DNA of 64,000 nt from JBCCCJ01 sp039029315 (GTDB taxonomy: Bacteria > Bacteroidota > Bacteroidia > J057), in assembly GCA_039029315.1 (NCBI GenBank), contig JBCCGK010000030.1:1-64000 (forward strand), in the 5' to 3' direction. The notes beneath the pieces are model-generated. The model ran no database searches. It saw only the letters and a list, made by a program, of their open reading frames with translations, and was not told where the DNA came from. Within the stretch, counting starts at the first letter, position 1, and every line of letters begins with the position of its first letter. A program made the position numbers and the translations under genes. Positions 8,508 to 17,037 of this stretch are shown here, piece by piece.

Positions 8508-9932
8508 CTATTGCCCATCGTCAATTCTTCCTGCCAGATTATCAGGAAGAACATCCACCATCGTTTTCTGATGTCGTTTCATCAATTGTTGCAGTTCTGC
8601 CACCTTTCCAGGCTCAGCAGTTGCTTTGTCATATTTTTCAGAAATATCTGCCTCTACATTGTATAGCTCTGGCTTGTCCAGCAGAACCACTTTCCCATAG
8701 TTGATTTCTTCTCTCTGCTGAACATGCAATTTCCATTTTCCCTGTCGGACTGCATGGAGGGTTGCACGGGTCCAGTAAAAAAATTCATTTCTGGGACTAG
8801 GGCCTTCGCCTCTCAATACAGGAGACAAATTATATCCATCCATGACCCGGTCTGTCGGGATTTGCGTCTCGCTCATGGCAGCGAAGGTATTGATCAAATC
8901 AAGGGTAGAGCCCATTTCATGGACAATGCCCGGTTTTACATTTCCTGGTCCCCAAAATATGGTCGGTACTCTTTGGCCACCTTCAAATGTGGTTCCTTTG
9001 CCCGCTCGCAACGGACCTGCAGATCCACCATGTGTCTCGAATGCCAGCCAGGGGCCGTTGTCAGAACTAAAGACAACGATGGTTTTTTCCGACAAATCCA
9101 ACTCTCTGATGGTTTGTAACACCTGCCCGACACTCCAGTCTATCTCCTGAATGACATCTCCATATAGGCCACGCTTGCTTTTGCCCTGGAATTCTTCGCC
9201 GGCAAATAGAGGAATGTGTGGCTGATTATGAGCCAAATACAAAAAGAAGGGCACATCCTTGTTTTGTTTGATAAACTCAACCGCTTGCTCAGTACATCGG
9301 CCGGTATAGGTGAGCTGATTTGCTGGTCGTTCTACTTCTCGTGTATTCTTGATGATGGGCACATTGTAGAATTTTGACTCAGTCAAAAAGTTGGGGTCTA
9401 CCTGCGCATTTTTGCGATACCGGGGCGAGCCTTTCACAAAATCCATGTCATTGGAATAGGGAATGCCAAAATAATAGTCAAATCCTTGTGCGGGGGGAAG
9501 AAACTGCGGAAGGTGTCCCAAATGCCATTTTCCGATGGCCGCAGTTGCATAGTTTCTTTGCTTGAGCACTTCGGCAATGGTAACTTCTTCGGCTGGAAGA
9601 CCACCATTGGAGTCAGGAAACAATACAACCCGCTTGTCTGAGGTCATGCCATTTCGCATGGGGTAGCGACCTGTCATCAGGCCTGCGCGGCTGGGGGTGC
9701 ATACCGGATCAGCTACATAAAATTGGGTCCATTTTTGTCCCTCGGCAGCCATTTGGTCCAGATGAGGCGTTTTGATCAATGGATTGCCAAAACAGCTCAA
9801 ATCCCCATATCCCAGATCATCCGCAAAGATGATCACAAAGTTGGGGAATTGGGAAGACTGTGCCTGGAGAAGGCTGGACAACAAAATAAATGTGCTGGAA
9901 CAGGCCAGAAAACTGATCAAGAACTTTTTCAT
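8508..9932 (-). CDS. Sulfatase 1 (arylsulfatase family, exported)
   Basis: 474 residues from the ATG at 9932, chosen because MKKFLISFLACSSTFILLSS reads as a signal peptide; the frame is open further upstream without features. Metal-binding ADD (37-38), the formylglycine site C78-T-P-S-R and the following GLMTGRYP motif define an S1-family sulfatase. SSDNGPW and a C-terminal region typical of the family are present. Cys78 must be converted by a formylglycine-generating enzyme not present in this window. It probably removes sulfate esters from a polysaccharide in the periplasm, and precedes the sugar-catabolic operon on the same strand. Confidence 0.92.
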   Translation of the reverse strand: MKKFLISFLACSSTFILLSSLLQAQSSQFPNFVIIFADDLGYGDLSCFGNPLIKTPHLDQMAAEGQKWTQFYVADPVCTPSRAGLMTGRYPMRNGMTSDKRVVLFPDSNGGLPAEEVTIAEVLKQRNYATAAIGKWHLGHLPQFLPPAQGFDYYFGIPYSNDMDFVKGSPRYRKNAQVDPNFLTESKFYNVPIIKNTREVERPANQLTYTGRCTEQAVEFIKQNKDVPFFLYLAHNQPHIPLFAGEEFQGKSKRGLYGDVIQEIDWSVGQVLQTIRELDLSEKTIVVFSSDNGPWLAFETHGGSAGPLRAGKGTTFEGGQRVPTIFWGPGNVKPGIVHEMGSTLDLINTFAAMSETQIPTDRVMDGYNLSPVLRGEGPSPRNEFFYWTRATLHAVRQGKWKLHVQQREEINYGKVVLLDKPELYNVEADISEKYDKATAEPGKVAELQQLMKRHQKTMVDVLPDNLAGRIDDGQ

Positions 9933-10227
9933 AAGAATGGAGTAAGAGTGAGTCATCTGCGAAATTGAGGCAATAATATCATTTTGCGCCTTGGATCGCA
10001 AGAGATCAGGCAACTCCTCTATCTTGACCACTTATCCTGTCATTTGGTTCCGTTACTGCTTCTCTTGAGTTCATGACCATTCCTCTAGAGTCAAAATCCA
10101 ATAGATAGCTGTACCTTTTTATCGCAAGGCCACAACCATTTCACTGATGGTTATGCGGCCCACCACCTTGGCCAGCAGAAGGATGCTTCTGTTTTTCATT
10201 TTATGTATTACTAACCCCATTATCCTC
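9933..10227. other. Divergent intergenic region, sulfatase / DUF2589 cassette
   Basis: About 295 bases separate the minus-strand sulfatase start from the plus-strand DUF2589 gene. It must hold promoters for both directions, but I find no convincing Bacteroidota -33/-7 pair, hairpin or repeat in it. The open frames that extend both flanking genes into it lack coding character. Confidence 0.5.
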
Positions 10228-11190
10228 ATGGCGAATCTACCAATCGATCAGTCTGTGGCGAATATCGCAACTGGTCAACTCGGTGCCCTGCCCTTTGAGT
10301 CCATCATTGGTGGTCCACTGGTTGCTGCAGTGAAGGCTCAAAACCTCGCGGCAAAAACCTCCGTTGATTTTATCAATGCGGTGGGCTTCAACATCAATCA
10401 GACGACCAAAAAGAAAGAAGCCATCAATGTAGAGTTTACCTACAAAAACGGCACAGAAGATCGGAAGCTGATTGTTCCGATCCTGACGATTCTTCCCATT
10501 CCCTTCATCCGGATTGATGACATCAACATCAATTTCAAAGCCTCGATCAGTGCCGAGGCAAAATCCAGTGCAGAGAATAGCGAAAATCTGAGTGTCGACA
10601 CCGAAGCCAATGCCAAATATAGTTCGGCATTCTCCCCTGTCAGTGCTGATTTCAAGGCTTCTGTATCAGCCAAGCGAGATTCTGCCAATGCGCGAGATTC
10701 TCGTTATTCAGTCGAATACACAATGGACGTGAATGTACATGCTGTTCAGGATGCCATTCCTGCTGGCATGGATCAGGTGTTGGGAATTCTGAAAGAGAGC
10801 ATTACGTCTCTGCCAGTCGGACCATCAGGTCCTGGGGCGAGTATTGCATTTGCAAGCGATCCATTTGTGATTACTGGCGCTACGGCTGCAGCACCGAAAA
10901 CGCTTGATATTACTGTCACTGTGCTCGATGCTGATGGAAATCCAAAAGCTGGAGCCATCTTGACCAAGGCAAACTTTGTTGTCACGCCAGATTCAGGAAC
11001 AATTACACATACCATCAGCGCACCGGCTACCGCAACCGTGACCACCAATGCAAGTGGAGAAGCCACTGTTACGATATCCGCAACAGCATCAAGTGGTACC
11101 CCATCGAAGTTAACATTCGAAACAGGGGATATCGACCTTGGAGGTGGAGAAAAGACCAATGCTACAGCAGAGGTAGGCGTCACACCTTAA
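10228..11190 (+). CDS. DUF2589-like protein with C-terminal Ig-like (Big-1) domain
   Basis: 320 residues from the ATG at 10228; an upstream in-frame ATG (10147) would add 27 residues with no support. Residues 1-200 match the DUF2589 pattern: FESIIGGPLVAAVKAQNLAA, DFINAVGF, a basic strand, then LPIPFIRIDDININFKASI and a closing MDVNVHAVQDAIPAGM. Residues about 215-320 look like a bacterial Ig-like Big-1 module (ITVTVLDADGNPKAG ... TTNASGEATVTISAT), of the kind found in invasins. There is no signal peptide, which is odd for an Ig-like module. First gene of a five-gene plus-strand cassette with two DUF2589-like paralogues. Function unknown. Confidence 0.8.
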   Translation: MANLPIDQSVANIATGQLGALPFESIIGGPLVAAVKAQNLAAKTSVDFINAVGFNINQTTKKKEAINVEFTYKNGTEDRKLIVPILTILPIPFIRIDDININFKASISAEAKSSAENSENLSVDTEANAKYSSAFSPVSADFKASVSAKRDSANARDSRYSVEYTMDVNVHAVQDAIPAGMDQVLGILKESITSLPVGPSGPGASIAFASDPFVITGATAAAPKTLDITVTVLDADGNPKAGAILTKANFVVTPDSGTITHTISAPATATVTTNASGEATVTISATASSGTPSKLTFETGDIDLGGGEKTNATAEVGVTP

Positions 11191-11264
11191 TCTGATTCAT
11201 TGGATTCGAACTAGATGTTTCACCAGGGAGGTGTCTCGCGCACCTCCCCTAATTCTCCACGATT

Positions 11265-12050
11265 ATGGCCAAACTAGATCAAGTCATCGGTGCCATCCTC
11301 AAGGATATCACCCAAGCGCGCGTCGAAGCTGATGTATTCGCCATTGAAGCCAGTCGACAATACCATGCACATCCTTTGTTGCAACATTTTCCTGTCCCCA
11401 GGATTGATATACAGGAGGCAGAAATCGAACTCAAATTCGCCATTGCGGAGGCTCGGCTCTTTCCGACTGTGATGAGCAAGCTGATTGAAAATTTTGCGGC
11501 TGATGCTGCAAGAATCCTGCTGGAAAAAACCATCGCGGTCCTCTCCACTGTCTCTGCAACAGTCGTCAATGATTCGACCCTCATCGATCCATTGAGAACG
11601 ATTGCTGCAAGAGAAGGTCTGGAGCAAGTGATTTTGCCTCAAATGATCACGGACCAGGATAGTTTGTTTGAAGATGCTTTTCAGCTTGACACCACCTTTG
11701 CGGTTACTATTCTGATCAACAGTTTCAGACAGTTCAGAACGGATCAGACTGCTGTCTTTACTGCAGTGGGACTCAATGCAAGTGAACAGGCCAGACTCAC
11801 AGAAGTTTGGGATCTGGTCAGCAGTCAGTTGATCACAGACTTCCAGCATACGCTAGATCTGAAGGTATTGAACAAAGACAATGTAGAACTTGAAATCCTG
11901 GTCGCTTCTGACAAGCTTCAGAAGTTGCCTGCTGCTGCCGTTTCTGAAATCAAATTTACAACCTCCATCCAGAATTATACCTGGGCGAGGCATAGCAAAT
12001 TTGGGGAGGAAGGCAGTATAGGAGACGATTCATTGATTCCGATCAACTAA
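11265..12050 (+). CDS. DUF2589-related protein, divergent paralogue
   Basis: 261 residues, no signal peptide. The N-terminal third parallels its neighbours: ILKDITQARVEADVFAIEAS, then HFPVPRIDIQEAEIELKFAI, which aligns with LPIPFIRIDDININFKASI (10228 gene) and LIPIPMLQVKEAEFEFGL (12062 gene). The middle (about 70-190) is predicted to be helical and unlike the others. The end (NVELEILVASDKLQKLPAAA) resembles the closing strand and helix of DUF2589. I infer descent from the same family with an inserted helical domain. It starts 74 bases after the first gene and ends 11 bases before the third. Confidence 0.7.
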   Translation: MAKLDQVIGAILKDITQARVEADVFAIEASRQYHAHPLLQHFPVPRIDIQEAEIELKFAIAEARLFPTVMSKLIENFAADAARILLEKTIAVLSTVSATVVNDSTLIDPLRTIAAREGLEQVILPQMITDQDSLFEDAFQLDTTFAVTILINSFRQFRTDQTAVFTAVGLNASEQARLTEVWDLVSSQLITDFQHTLDLKVLNKDNVELEILVASDKLQKLPAAAVSEIKFTTSIQNYTWARHSKFGEEGSIGDDSLIPIN

Positions 12051-12061
12051 TCTGGTGCATC

Positions 12062-12586
12062 ATGGTTTTCACAAATAGCGAATACACAGAAATTTATCAG
12101 TTCATTTCCGCGCCCATCATTGCTGTCCTCAATGCAGAAATGTTGGCGACCAGGGCCTCAGCTGATTTTATTCAACAGGTGGGATTCCAGAAGGAAGAAG
12201 GGGCAGAACTCAATGATTTCGGAGAGGTTCTGACTGTCAGCTTTGTGTATCAAAAGCCAGGTACACAGCAACGCTTGCAGCTTCAAATTCCCCTGCTCTC
12301 ATTGATCCCGATTCCCATGCTACAGGTCAAGGAAGCTGAATTCGAATTCGGACTGAGTTTGTTGAGGAGAAGAAATCAACAAACCCGCATAGATCCTCAA
12401 GACGGAGCGATCCGCTTGCCTGGCGGAGTAGATGATTTCTCTGCGACCTTAACCAGTGAAAGCCTACGGAGTACCAACACCATGAATGTCAAACTCAAAG
12501 TGGCGCAGTCTGACCTACCCGCTGGCTTGGGAAGGCTGCTCCACCTACTTGAAAATGCGATAGACCAAGCACCCGAATCCCCTTAA
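12062..12586 (+). CDS. DUF2589 family protein
   Basis: 174 residues, the minimal form of the family. FISAPIIAVLNAEMLATRAS and DFIQQVGFQ correspond to the start of the 10228 gene; the central strand pair LQLQIPLLSLIPIPMLQVKE and the closing TMNVKLKVAQSDLPAGLGRL are the family signature. No signal peptide and no membrane segment, although the paired hydrophobic strands are strongly amphipathic. It follows the second paralogue by 11 bases and precedes a zinc-ribbon gene by 35. Role unknown; such strands could mediate assembly or membrane contact. Confidence 0.8.
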   Translation: MVFTNSEYTEIYQFISAPIIAVLNAEMLATRASADFIQQVGFQKEEGAELNDFGEVLTVSFVYQKPGTQQRLQLQIPLLSLIPIPMLQVKEAEFEFGLSLLRRRNQQTRIDPQDGAIRLPGGVDDFSATLTSESLRSTNTMNVKLKVAQSDLPAGLGRLLHLLENAIDQAPESP

Positions 12587-12621
12587 CCCAATAACTCAAT
12601 AACCAACAACCAATCAAAATC

Positions 12622-12846
12622 ATGAGTCAACAACAATTCAAAACCATGCCTTGCCCAGAATGTGGCGCGCCTATCCCGATGTCCATCGAAATTTTGCTGG
12701 CAGGACAAGCCATTCATTGTCCAAATCCTTATTGTGATGTAGCCATGAATGTAGATCAAAACCGTTCCAGACAGGCGATCGATGAGGTTCGAAAACTCAA
12801 AACAGCATTGGATAATTTTGAGGACACGAAACGAAAGTTGGCCTAG
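12622..12846 (+). CDS. Small zinc-ribbon protein
   Basis: 74 residues. CPEC near residue 12 and CPNPYC near residue 34 form a CxxC...CxxxxC zinc-ribbon, followed by a charged helix of about 30 residues (RQAIDEVRKLKTALDNFEDT) that may be a coiled coil. It is placed tightly inside the DUF2589 cassette, so it likely binds one of the neighbouring proteins. Nothing in it indicates DNA-binding or an enzymatic role. Confidence 0.75.
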   Translation: MSQQQFKTMPCPECGAPIPMSIEILLAGQAIHCPNPYCDVAMNVDQNRSRQAIDEVRKLKTALDNFEDTKRKLA

Positions 12847-12963
12847 ATATACCTTCCACCAATAAGGGGCCATTCACCTTGTTGAAAGCGTCTTGCCTAC
12901 TCAGAGACAACTCAAACGATAGTGAATGTCCCCACTCATTGCTGCCTCATTCATCAGAGATTC

Positions 12964-13647
12964 ATGCCAGAATACAAGACTGAATATCAAATCACTCCAG
13001 ATGTGATGGTTCGAACGAGAAGCCCGATCAGTCGACGGATGCTGCCTGAAGTCCAGCAAGTATTGCTAACTAGTGTCAATTTTGCCAGGAATAGCAGCAA
13101 ATATTGTACGAGCAAGACCCGGCAGGAAATCGCTGCTCTCCTAGACTACATTCCCGTAGGTAACCAATATGGAGCAAATTTTCATAGTACTTTCCAAAGA
13201 TGGTTCAATATTGATCCTGGTCAGACAAGTTTGCGAAGATATCGAGATTATATGGAGCGATTCAGACGAATTTGCAGCATGTTAGATCGAGAATTGCATG
13301 AACCACTAGAATTGGTTGACAGCAAACTATTGAAGCAACTCAGGGGAAGGACACTGGGATATATCAATACCACAAATGAGAAGAGAAGAATCCATCTTAA
13401 TGTAAAGAAAATCAAGTCAGGAAACGAATGGGAACTTGCCAATACCATTGTTCATGAGGCTACACATAAGTTTTGCCATACCACCGACAGCGTGAATATC
13501 AATGATAAGGAGATGGATAGCATTCCTCCATTGAGAGCCCTGGACAATGCAGAAAGTTTGGGATATACCATCATTCAACTGTATCAAAGCCATCATTTGG
13601 GAAGACAACTCCCGATTCTTAGAACGAAATGGGGGCGAAGAAGATAA
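12964..13647 (+). CDS. Putative HExxH metallopeptidase, Lys-endopeptidase (M35)-like
   Basis: 227 residues from ATG 12964; the frame is open back to 12922 but the extra 14 residues look non-coding. His164-Glu165-Ala-Thr-His168 is a zinc-binding HExxH helix, followed by the acidic TTD (Asp175) as a possible third ligand, and LDNAESLGY (193-201), which resembles the N-A-D/E-S-Y/L helix of M35 lysine-specific metallo-endopeptidases. No signal peptide. Such domains commonly sit in polymorphic toxins and effectors, so self-acting or secreted use is possible. Last gene of the DUF2589 cassette, 117 bases after the zinc-ribbon gene. Confidence 0.72.
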   Translation: MPEYKTEYQITPDVMVRTRSPISRRMLPEVQQVLLTSVNFARNSSKYCTSKTRQEIAALLDYIPVGNQYGANFHSTFQRWFNIDPGQTSLRRYRDYMERFRRICSMLDRELHEPLELVDSKLLKQLRGRTLGYINTTNEKRRIHLNVKKIKSGNEWELANTIVHEATHKFCHTTDSVNINDKEMDSIPPLRALDNAESLGYTIIQLYQSHHLGRQLPILRTKWGRRR

Positions 13648-13773
13648 CAGGAACCATCAGCAGAATCCGGAAAGCATCGCTTCTCACAGGCTTCTTCCTC
13701 CTCAATTGCGCCTTCGGAATCGTTTGTACCAGATCATTTTTCTACTTGTTGGAGAAATTGTTGATTTTACCTA

Positions 13774-13785
13774 TTCAACGTTGAA
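13774..13785. promoter_or_regulatory. Perfect palindrome, possible operator
   Basis: TTCAACGTTGAA is a perfect 12-base palindrome with a central CG, as in many LacI-type operators. It lies 70 bases upstream of the TIM barrel gene at 13856, followed by a second, spaced inverted pair (ACGAACA at about 13790 and TGTTCGT at about 13819). No regulator gene is adjacent, so function is a guess. Confidence 0.3.
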
Positions 13786-13855
13786 CAGACGAACATTATG
13801 AAGGATTTTCGTCATATTGTTCGTTCGGATGACATAATTCTTAGTTCCATTATTT

Positions 13856-14899
13856 ATGCCTGCAAACAACTATCCCAAACTTCACAACGCTGCCTGGCCT
13901 GGTGTTGTCGGCAAAGGCCCTGATTCTGAACCTCCCATAGATCTGGATACGATGTTGTCCATGACAGTCGCTGCTGAGGTCGATGGAATCAAATTTGATG
14001 GTGTAGACTTGTTCCTCTCAGATCCACATATCAGTATCGACAGTTCTGCTGATGACATCAAAGCATTGGCTGACAAGATCGGCGAGATGGGTCTGGAAAT
14101 CGGGAGTGTAGTTGCTCCTGTCTGGGAACCTACTGGCGGGGGTTCTGCCATGGGGACTGCTGAAGAAAGAGGAAGATTCCTCACACAGGTTCGCAAAGCC
14201 TGTAACATTTCTAAACAATTGAGGGATCTTGGCATCCGTCCCAATGGCATAGTACGAATCGATTCCTCAGTAGATCCAGGAAGCTGGGCCCAAGACCCCG
14301 CTGCTAATACTCAGTTGATTGCAGCCACATTTAGAGAGGCCTGTGATATAGCTGCCGATTATGGAGAGCGACTCGCAGCAGAAGGAGAGATTTGCTGGGG
14401 AGGGATGCACGGCTGGAAATCCATGCTCAACACCCTCGAAGCCGTGGATCGTCCCAATATTGGCTTTCAGGCGGATATGGCACATACCCTGCTCTATTTG
14501 TTGGGCTACAACAAACCTGACGAAAGAATCTTGCCAGAAGATTTTGAGTGGGGAGATCGAGAAAGTCTGACTGCTGGGCTCAAAACCTTGACCGATGCCC
14601 TCCGGCCCTGGACAATTGACTTTCATGTAGCGCAAAATGATGGCACTGTGCATGGATCTGGTTCTCATGACAAGACAGGACGGCATTGCCAAGCCATCGA
14701 TCCGAATGGCAAATTAGACATTGCTCAAGATGCTGGACATTGGCTCAGAGGAGAGGATGGTGAGTTGACGAAGGCATTTCGGCACATCTGCTGGGATGGC
14801 TGCATGTTCCCCAATGCTGTCATGATGCAGCAACAAACCTGGAATGACATCCTTGCAGCAATGATCAATGTTAGACATCAGCATGGTTGGTATGAATAA
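13856..14899 (+). CDS. Xylose isomerase-like TIM-barrel enzyme
   Basis: 347 residues, longer than the 260-300 usual for the sugar phosphate isomerase/epimerase family but with its barrel pattern: GIKFDGVDLF, SVVAPVWEP, Glu in LAAEGEICWGG, Asp in FQADMAHTL, His in IDFHVAQND, Asp/His near QDAGHW. It probably binds a divalent metal and acts on a keto-sugar or polyol. No signal peptide. It is followed after 14 bases by a Gfo/Idh/MocA oxidoreductase, a pairing seen repeatedly in sugar and inositol breakdown operons. It is separated from the DUF2589 cassette by 208 bases containing palindromes. Confidence 0.8.
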   Translation: MPANNYPKLHNAAWPGVVGKGPDSEPPIDLDTMLSMTVAAEVDGIKFDGVDLFLSDPHISIDSSADDIKALADKIGEMGLEIGSVVAPVWEPTGGGSAMGTAEERGRFLTQVRKACNISKQLRDLGIRPNGIVRIDSSVDPGSWAQDPAANTQLIAATFREACDIAADYGERLAAEGEICWGGMHGWKSMLNTLEAVDRPNIGFQADMAHTLLYLLGYNKPDERILPEDFEWGDRESLTAGLKTLTDALRPWTIDFHVAQNDGTVHGSGSHDKTGRHCQAIDPNGKLDIAQDAGHWLRGEDGELTKAFRHICWDGCMFPNAVMMQQQTWNDILAAMINVRHQHGWYE

Positions 14900-14913
14900 G
14901 TAATTTTCTCATT

Positions 14914-16068
14914 ATGGCTTCACACAAACAGCTCCGAATCGGTCTCATCGGAACGGGATTCATGGGTCGTGCCCATTCCAATGCATACAAAAGAATTGGA
15001 GATTTTTTTCCTGAACTTGTCTATCGGCCTGTCCTGCAAGCCGTATGTTCGCGTTCTTCCGAACGCGTGAAGGACTTTGCAGAGCAATGGGGCTACAATT
15101 CTTTCGAGACGGATTGGAGAACCCTGATCGCCAGAGAAGATATAGATGCCATCGATATTTGCTCTCCCAACGATACTCATGCGGAGATCGCCATTGCAGC
15201 AGCTGAGGCTGGCAAAATGATTCTCTGTGAAAAACCACTCGCAAGAACCGTAGCAGAGGCACAGCCAATGGTAGATGCCGTGGAGAAAGCCGGTGTCAAG
15301 AACACAGTGTGGTACAACTACCGAAGAGTGCCTGCGGTAACACTGGCCAAGCAAGTCATTGATTCTGGCAAACTCGGCAGAATCTTCCACTACCGAGCCA
15401 ATTTCCTCCAGGATTGGACCATCAATCCTGAACTTCCTCAAGGTGGTGAGGCATTGTGGCGACTGGACATCGATGCAGCAGGCTCAGGCGTGACAGGTGA
15501 TTTGCTTGCCCACTGTATCGATACTGCCATGTGGCTCAATGGAGGCATCAAAGATGTATCTGCTGTTACAGAAACCTTCGTCAAGGAAAGACTTCATCAG
15601 GAAACGGGCAAAGTTCAGGCAGTAGGCATCGACGACGCCTGTATCTTTCATTGTCACTTTGACAACGGATCTTTGGGGCTCTTTGAAGCAACTCGCTATG
15701 CGCGGGGTCAGAAAGCCTTGAAGACTTTTGAGATCAACGGCGAACATGCCTCTATCAGATGGGATTTGCATGACCAAAATCGATTGGGATATTTTGATCA
15801 TTCAGATGATTCCATTGTCAGAGGATGGCGGTCGATTCATGTTTCAGATAGCGACCAACCCTATATCGATCGGTGGTGGATTCCGGGGGTCTGCATTGGC
15901 TATGAACATACCTTTGTGCATCACGCTGCTGACTTTCTTCACAGTCTGGAGACCGGAGAACCTTGTTCGCCGACCTTCAAGGAAGCACAGGAAACCCAAA
16001 AGGTTTGTGAAGCTGTCATTGAATCTGCCTTGTCCAGAAGCTGGAAAGATACAGGAGTTGAGTGGTAA
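14914..16068 (+). CDS. Gfo/Idh/MocA family oxidoreductase
   Basis: 384 residues. The N-terminal Rossmann domain starts with GLIGTGFMGRAHSNAYK and includes the family motif CEKPLARTVAEA (Lys of EKP). The catalytic loop GVTGDLLAHCIDTAMWL has the G-x-x-x-D-x-x-x-H pattern. It is expected to oxidise or reduce a sugar hydroxyl/keto group with NAD(P), in the cytoplasm. Tight coupling with the upstream TIM barrel suggests they act on the same sugar, for example reduction of a 3-keto-sugar after cleavage; that step is inference. Confidence 0.9.
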   Translation: MASHKQLRIGLIGTGFMGRAHSNAYKRIGDFFPELVYRPVLQAVCSRSSERVKDFAEQWGYNSFETDWRTLIAREDIDAIDICSPNDTHAEIAIAAAEAGKMILCEKPLARTVAEAQPMVDAVEKAGVKNTVWYNYRRVPAVTLAKQVIDSGKLGRIFHYRANFLQDWTINPELPQGGEALWRLDIDAAGSGVTGDLLAHCIDTAMWLNGGIKDVSAVTETFVKERLHQETGKVQAVGIDDACIFHCHFDNGSLGLFEATRYARGQKALKTFEINGEHASIRWDLHDQNRLGYFDHSDDSIVRGWRSIHVSDSDQPYIDRWWIPGVCIGYEHTFVHHAADFLHSLETGEPCSPTFKEAQETQKVCEAVIESALSRSWKDTGVEW

Positions 16069-16491
16069 ACTGGGGACAGGAGATCTCTTCGGATTTATGA
16101 AGCAATTTCTGGCAGTGCTGTCTTTGCGGAAGCAGATACAGTCACGGAGATAGTTATTCCTGGGACGCATGCAGGCCAATGCTCGACTGGTCATGATTTT
16201 TCGGTAGTGCAATACATATAAGGCTGTCATCGGTACAAATATTCTGTCGGAAGATTAGCATTACATTTGAACCACTACCGATTTTTCTACTGATGAAAGT
16301 TGGGCCTTATCATCTGGAAGGTGCATTTTTTTTGTAAGTTCACTCTCAGGCTGTCTAGCGGCAGTTTTTTTCATTCTGGCTTCAGACAACAATCACGGCG
16401 TTTGGGCGTGTATTCATCAAGTCAGGTTGATGTAGCCTTGAGGAGACCTGACATGGGACGAATTAGATATGGCGCAAATACCTCCTCTCAT
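16069..16491. other. Non-coding stretch
   Basis: About 420 bases between the oxidoreductase and the small membrane protein. The only structure I see is an inverted pair TCGGTAGTG (about 16200) and CACTACCGA (about 16276), roughly 65 bases apart. The open frame that begins at 16300 and runs into the next gene has no coding character before 16492. Confidence 0.45.
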
Positions 16492-16860
16492 ATGACCAAA
16501 GAATCACTAACATCCTTGAATTGGCGAGCCATTGGACTCATGATTCAGAATTTTGTCTTTTGGTTTATTCCCGGAATTCTGGTACTCGCCCTCTTTTTGC
16601 TTATCGTCTTGATTCTGGTTGGGGCAGCCACGTCTGGAAATGACATAGACCTTTATAAAAAAATGCCAAAAGGCCTGGTTTCATTTTTAGGAATCGCTTT
16701 TCTCTTGTCTGGAATCGCTTTTGTGGTTCTGATGTTTGTCATTCCGGAATTGGGAGGTGAGGGAATCATTTTCTTGATTACCGCAACCATCGTTTGCTGG
16801 GTTTTGGCTTATATTGGAATCAAAAGAGAATACCAAAGACTTTCACATTTGTACGTTTAA
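16492..16860 (+). CDS. Small membrane protein of unknown function
   Basis: 122 residues from ATG 16492 (MTKESLTSLNWRAIG), chosen because the frame upstream of it lacks coding character. Three hydrophobic segments are visible: FWFIPGILVLALFLLIVLIL, FLGIAFLLSGIAFVVLMFVI and IIFLITATIVCWVLAYIGI, with a short charged tail. I do not recognise a family. It stands alone between a sugar oxidoreductase and two mobile repeats. Confidence 0.6.
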   Translation: MTKESLTSLNWRAIGLMIQNFVFWFIPGILVLALFLLIVLILVGAATSGNDIDLYKKMPKGLVSFLGIAFLLSGIAFVVLMFVIPELGGEGIIFLITATIVCWVLAYIGIKREYQRLSHLYV

Positions 16861-16872
16861 ATTCGTTTTGAC

Positions 16873-17036
16873 AAGTAAAGGGATGGACACATTTATATGG
16901 GACAATCATCTTCCACCCTCTCGCTCTCCCGCCAGCGGGAGACATCAGCCCACAAGGCCAGGAATCAACGATTTCCTGCTTTGCAGGGGGTTTGGGGAGG
17001 AACAAGATCCTACAGTGTAATTGTGTCTCCTTACTT
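16873..17036 (+). mobile_element. MITE-like element, unit A, copy 2
   Basis: 164 bases bounded by imperfect terminal inverted repeats: AAGTAAAGGGATGGACACA on the left and TGTGTCTCCTTACTT on the right. It contains a short stem (CTCCCGC with GCGGGAG) and no gene. It matches 197-345 over most of its length and shares its terminal sequence with unit C at 63356-63489. I infer a non-autonomous transposable element moved by a transposase elsewhere in the genome. It is directly followed by MITE B. Confidence 0.65.
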
Positions 17037-17037
17037 A

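Noticed and set aside
12583..12873. 96-residue minus-strand frame over the zinc-ribbon gene
   Set aside because: The plus-strand zinc-ribbon with its CxxC pairs and fit in the cassette is the better reading.
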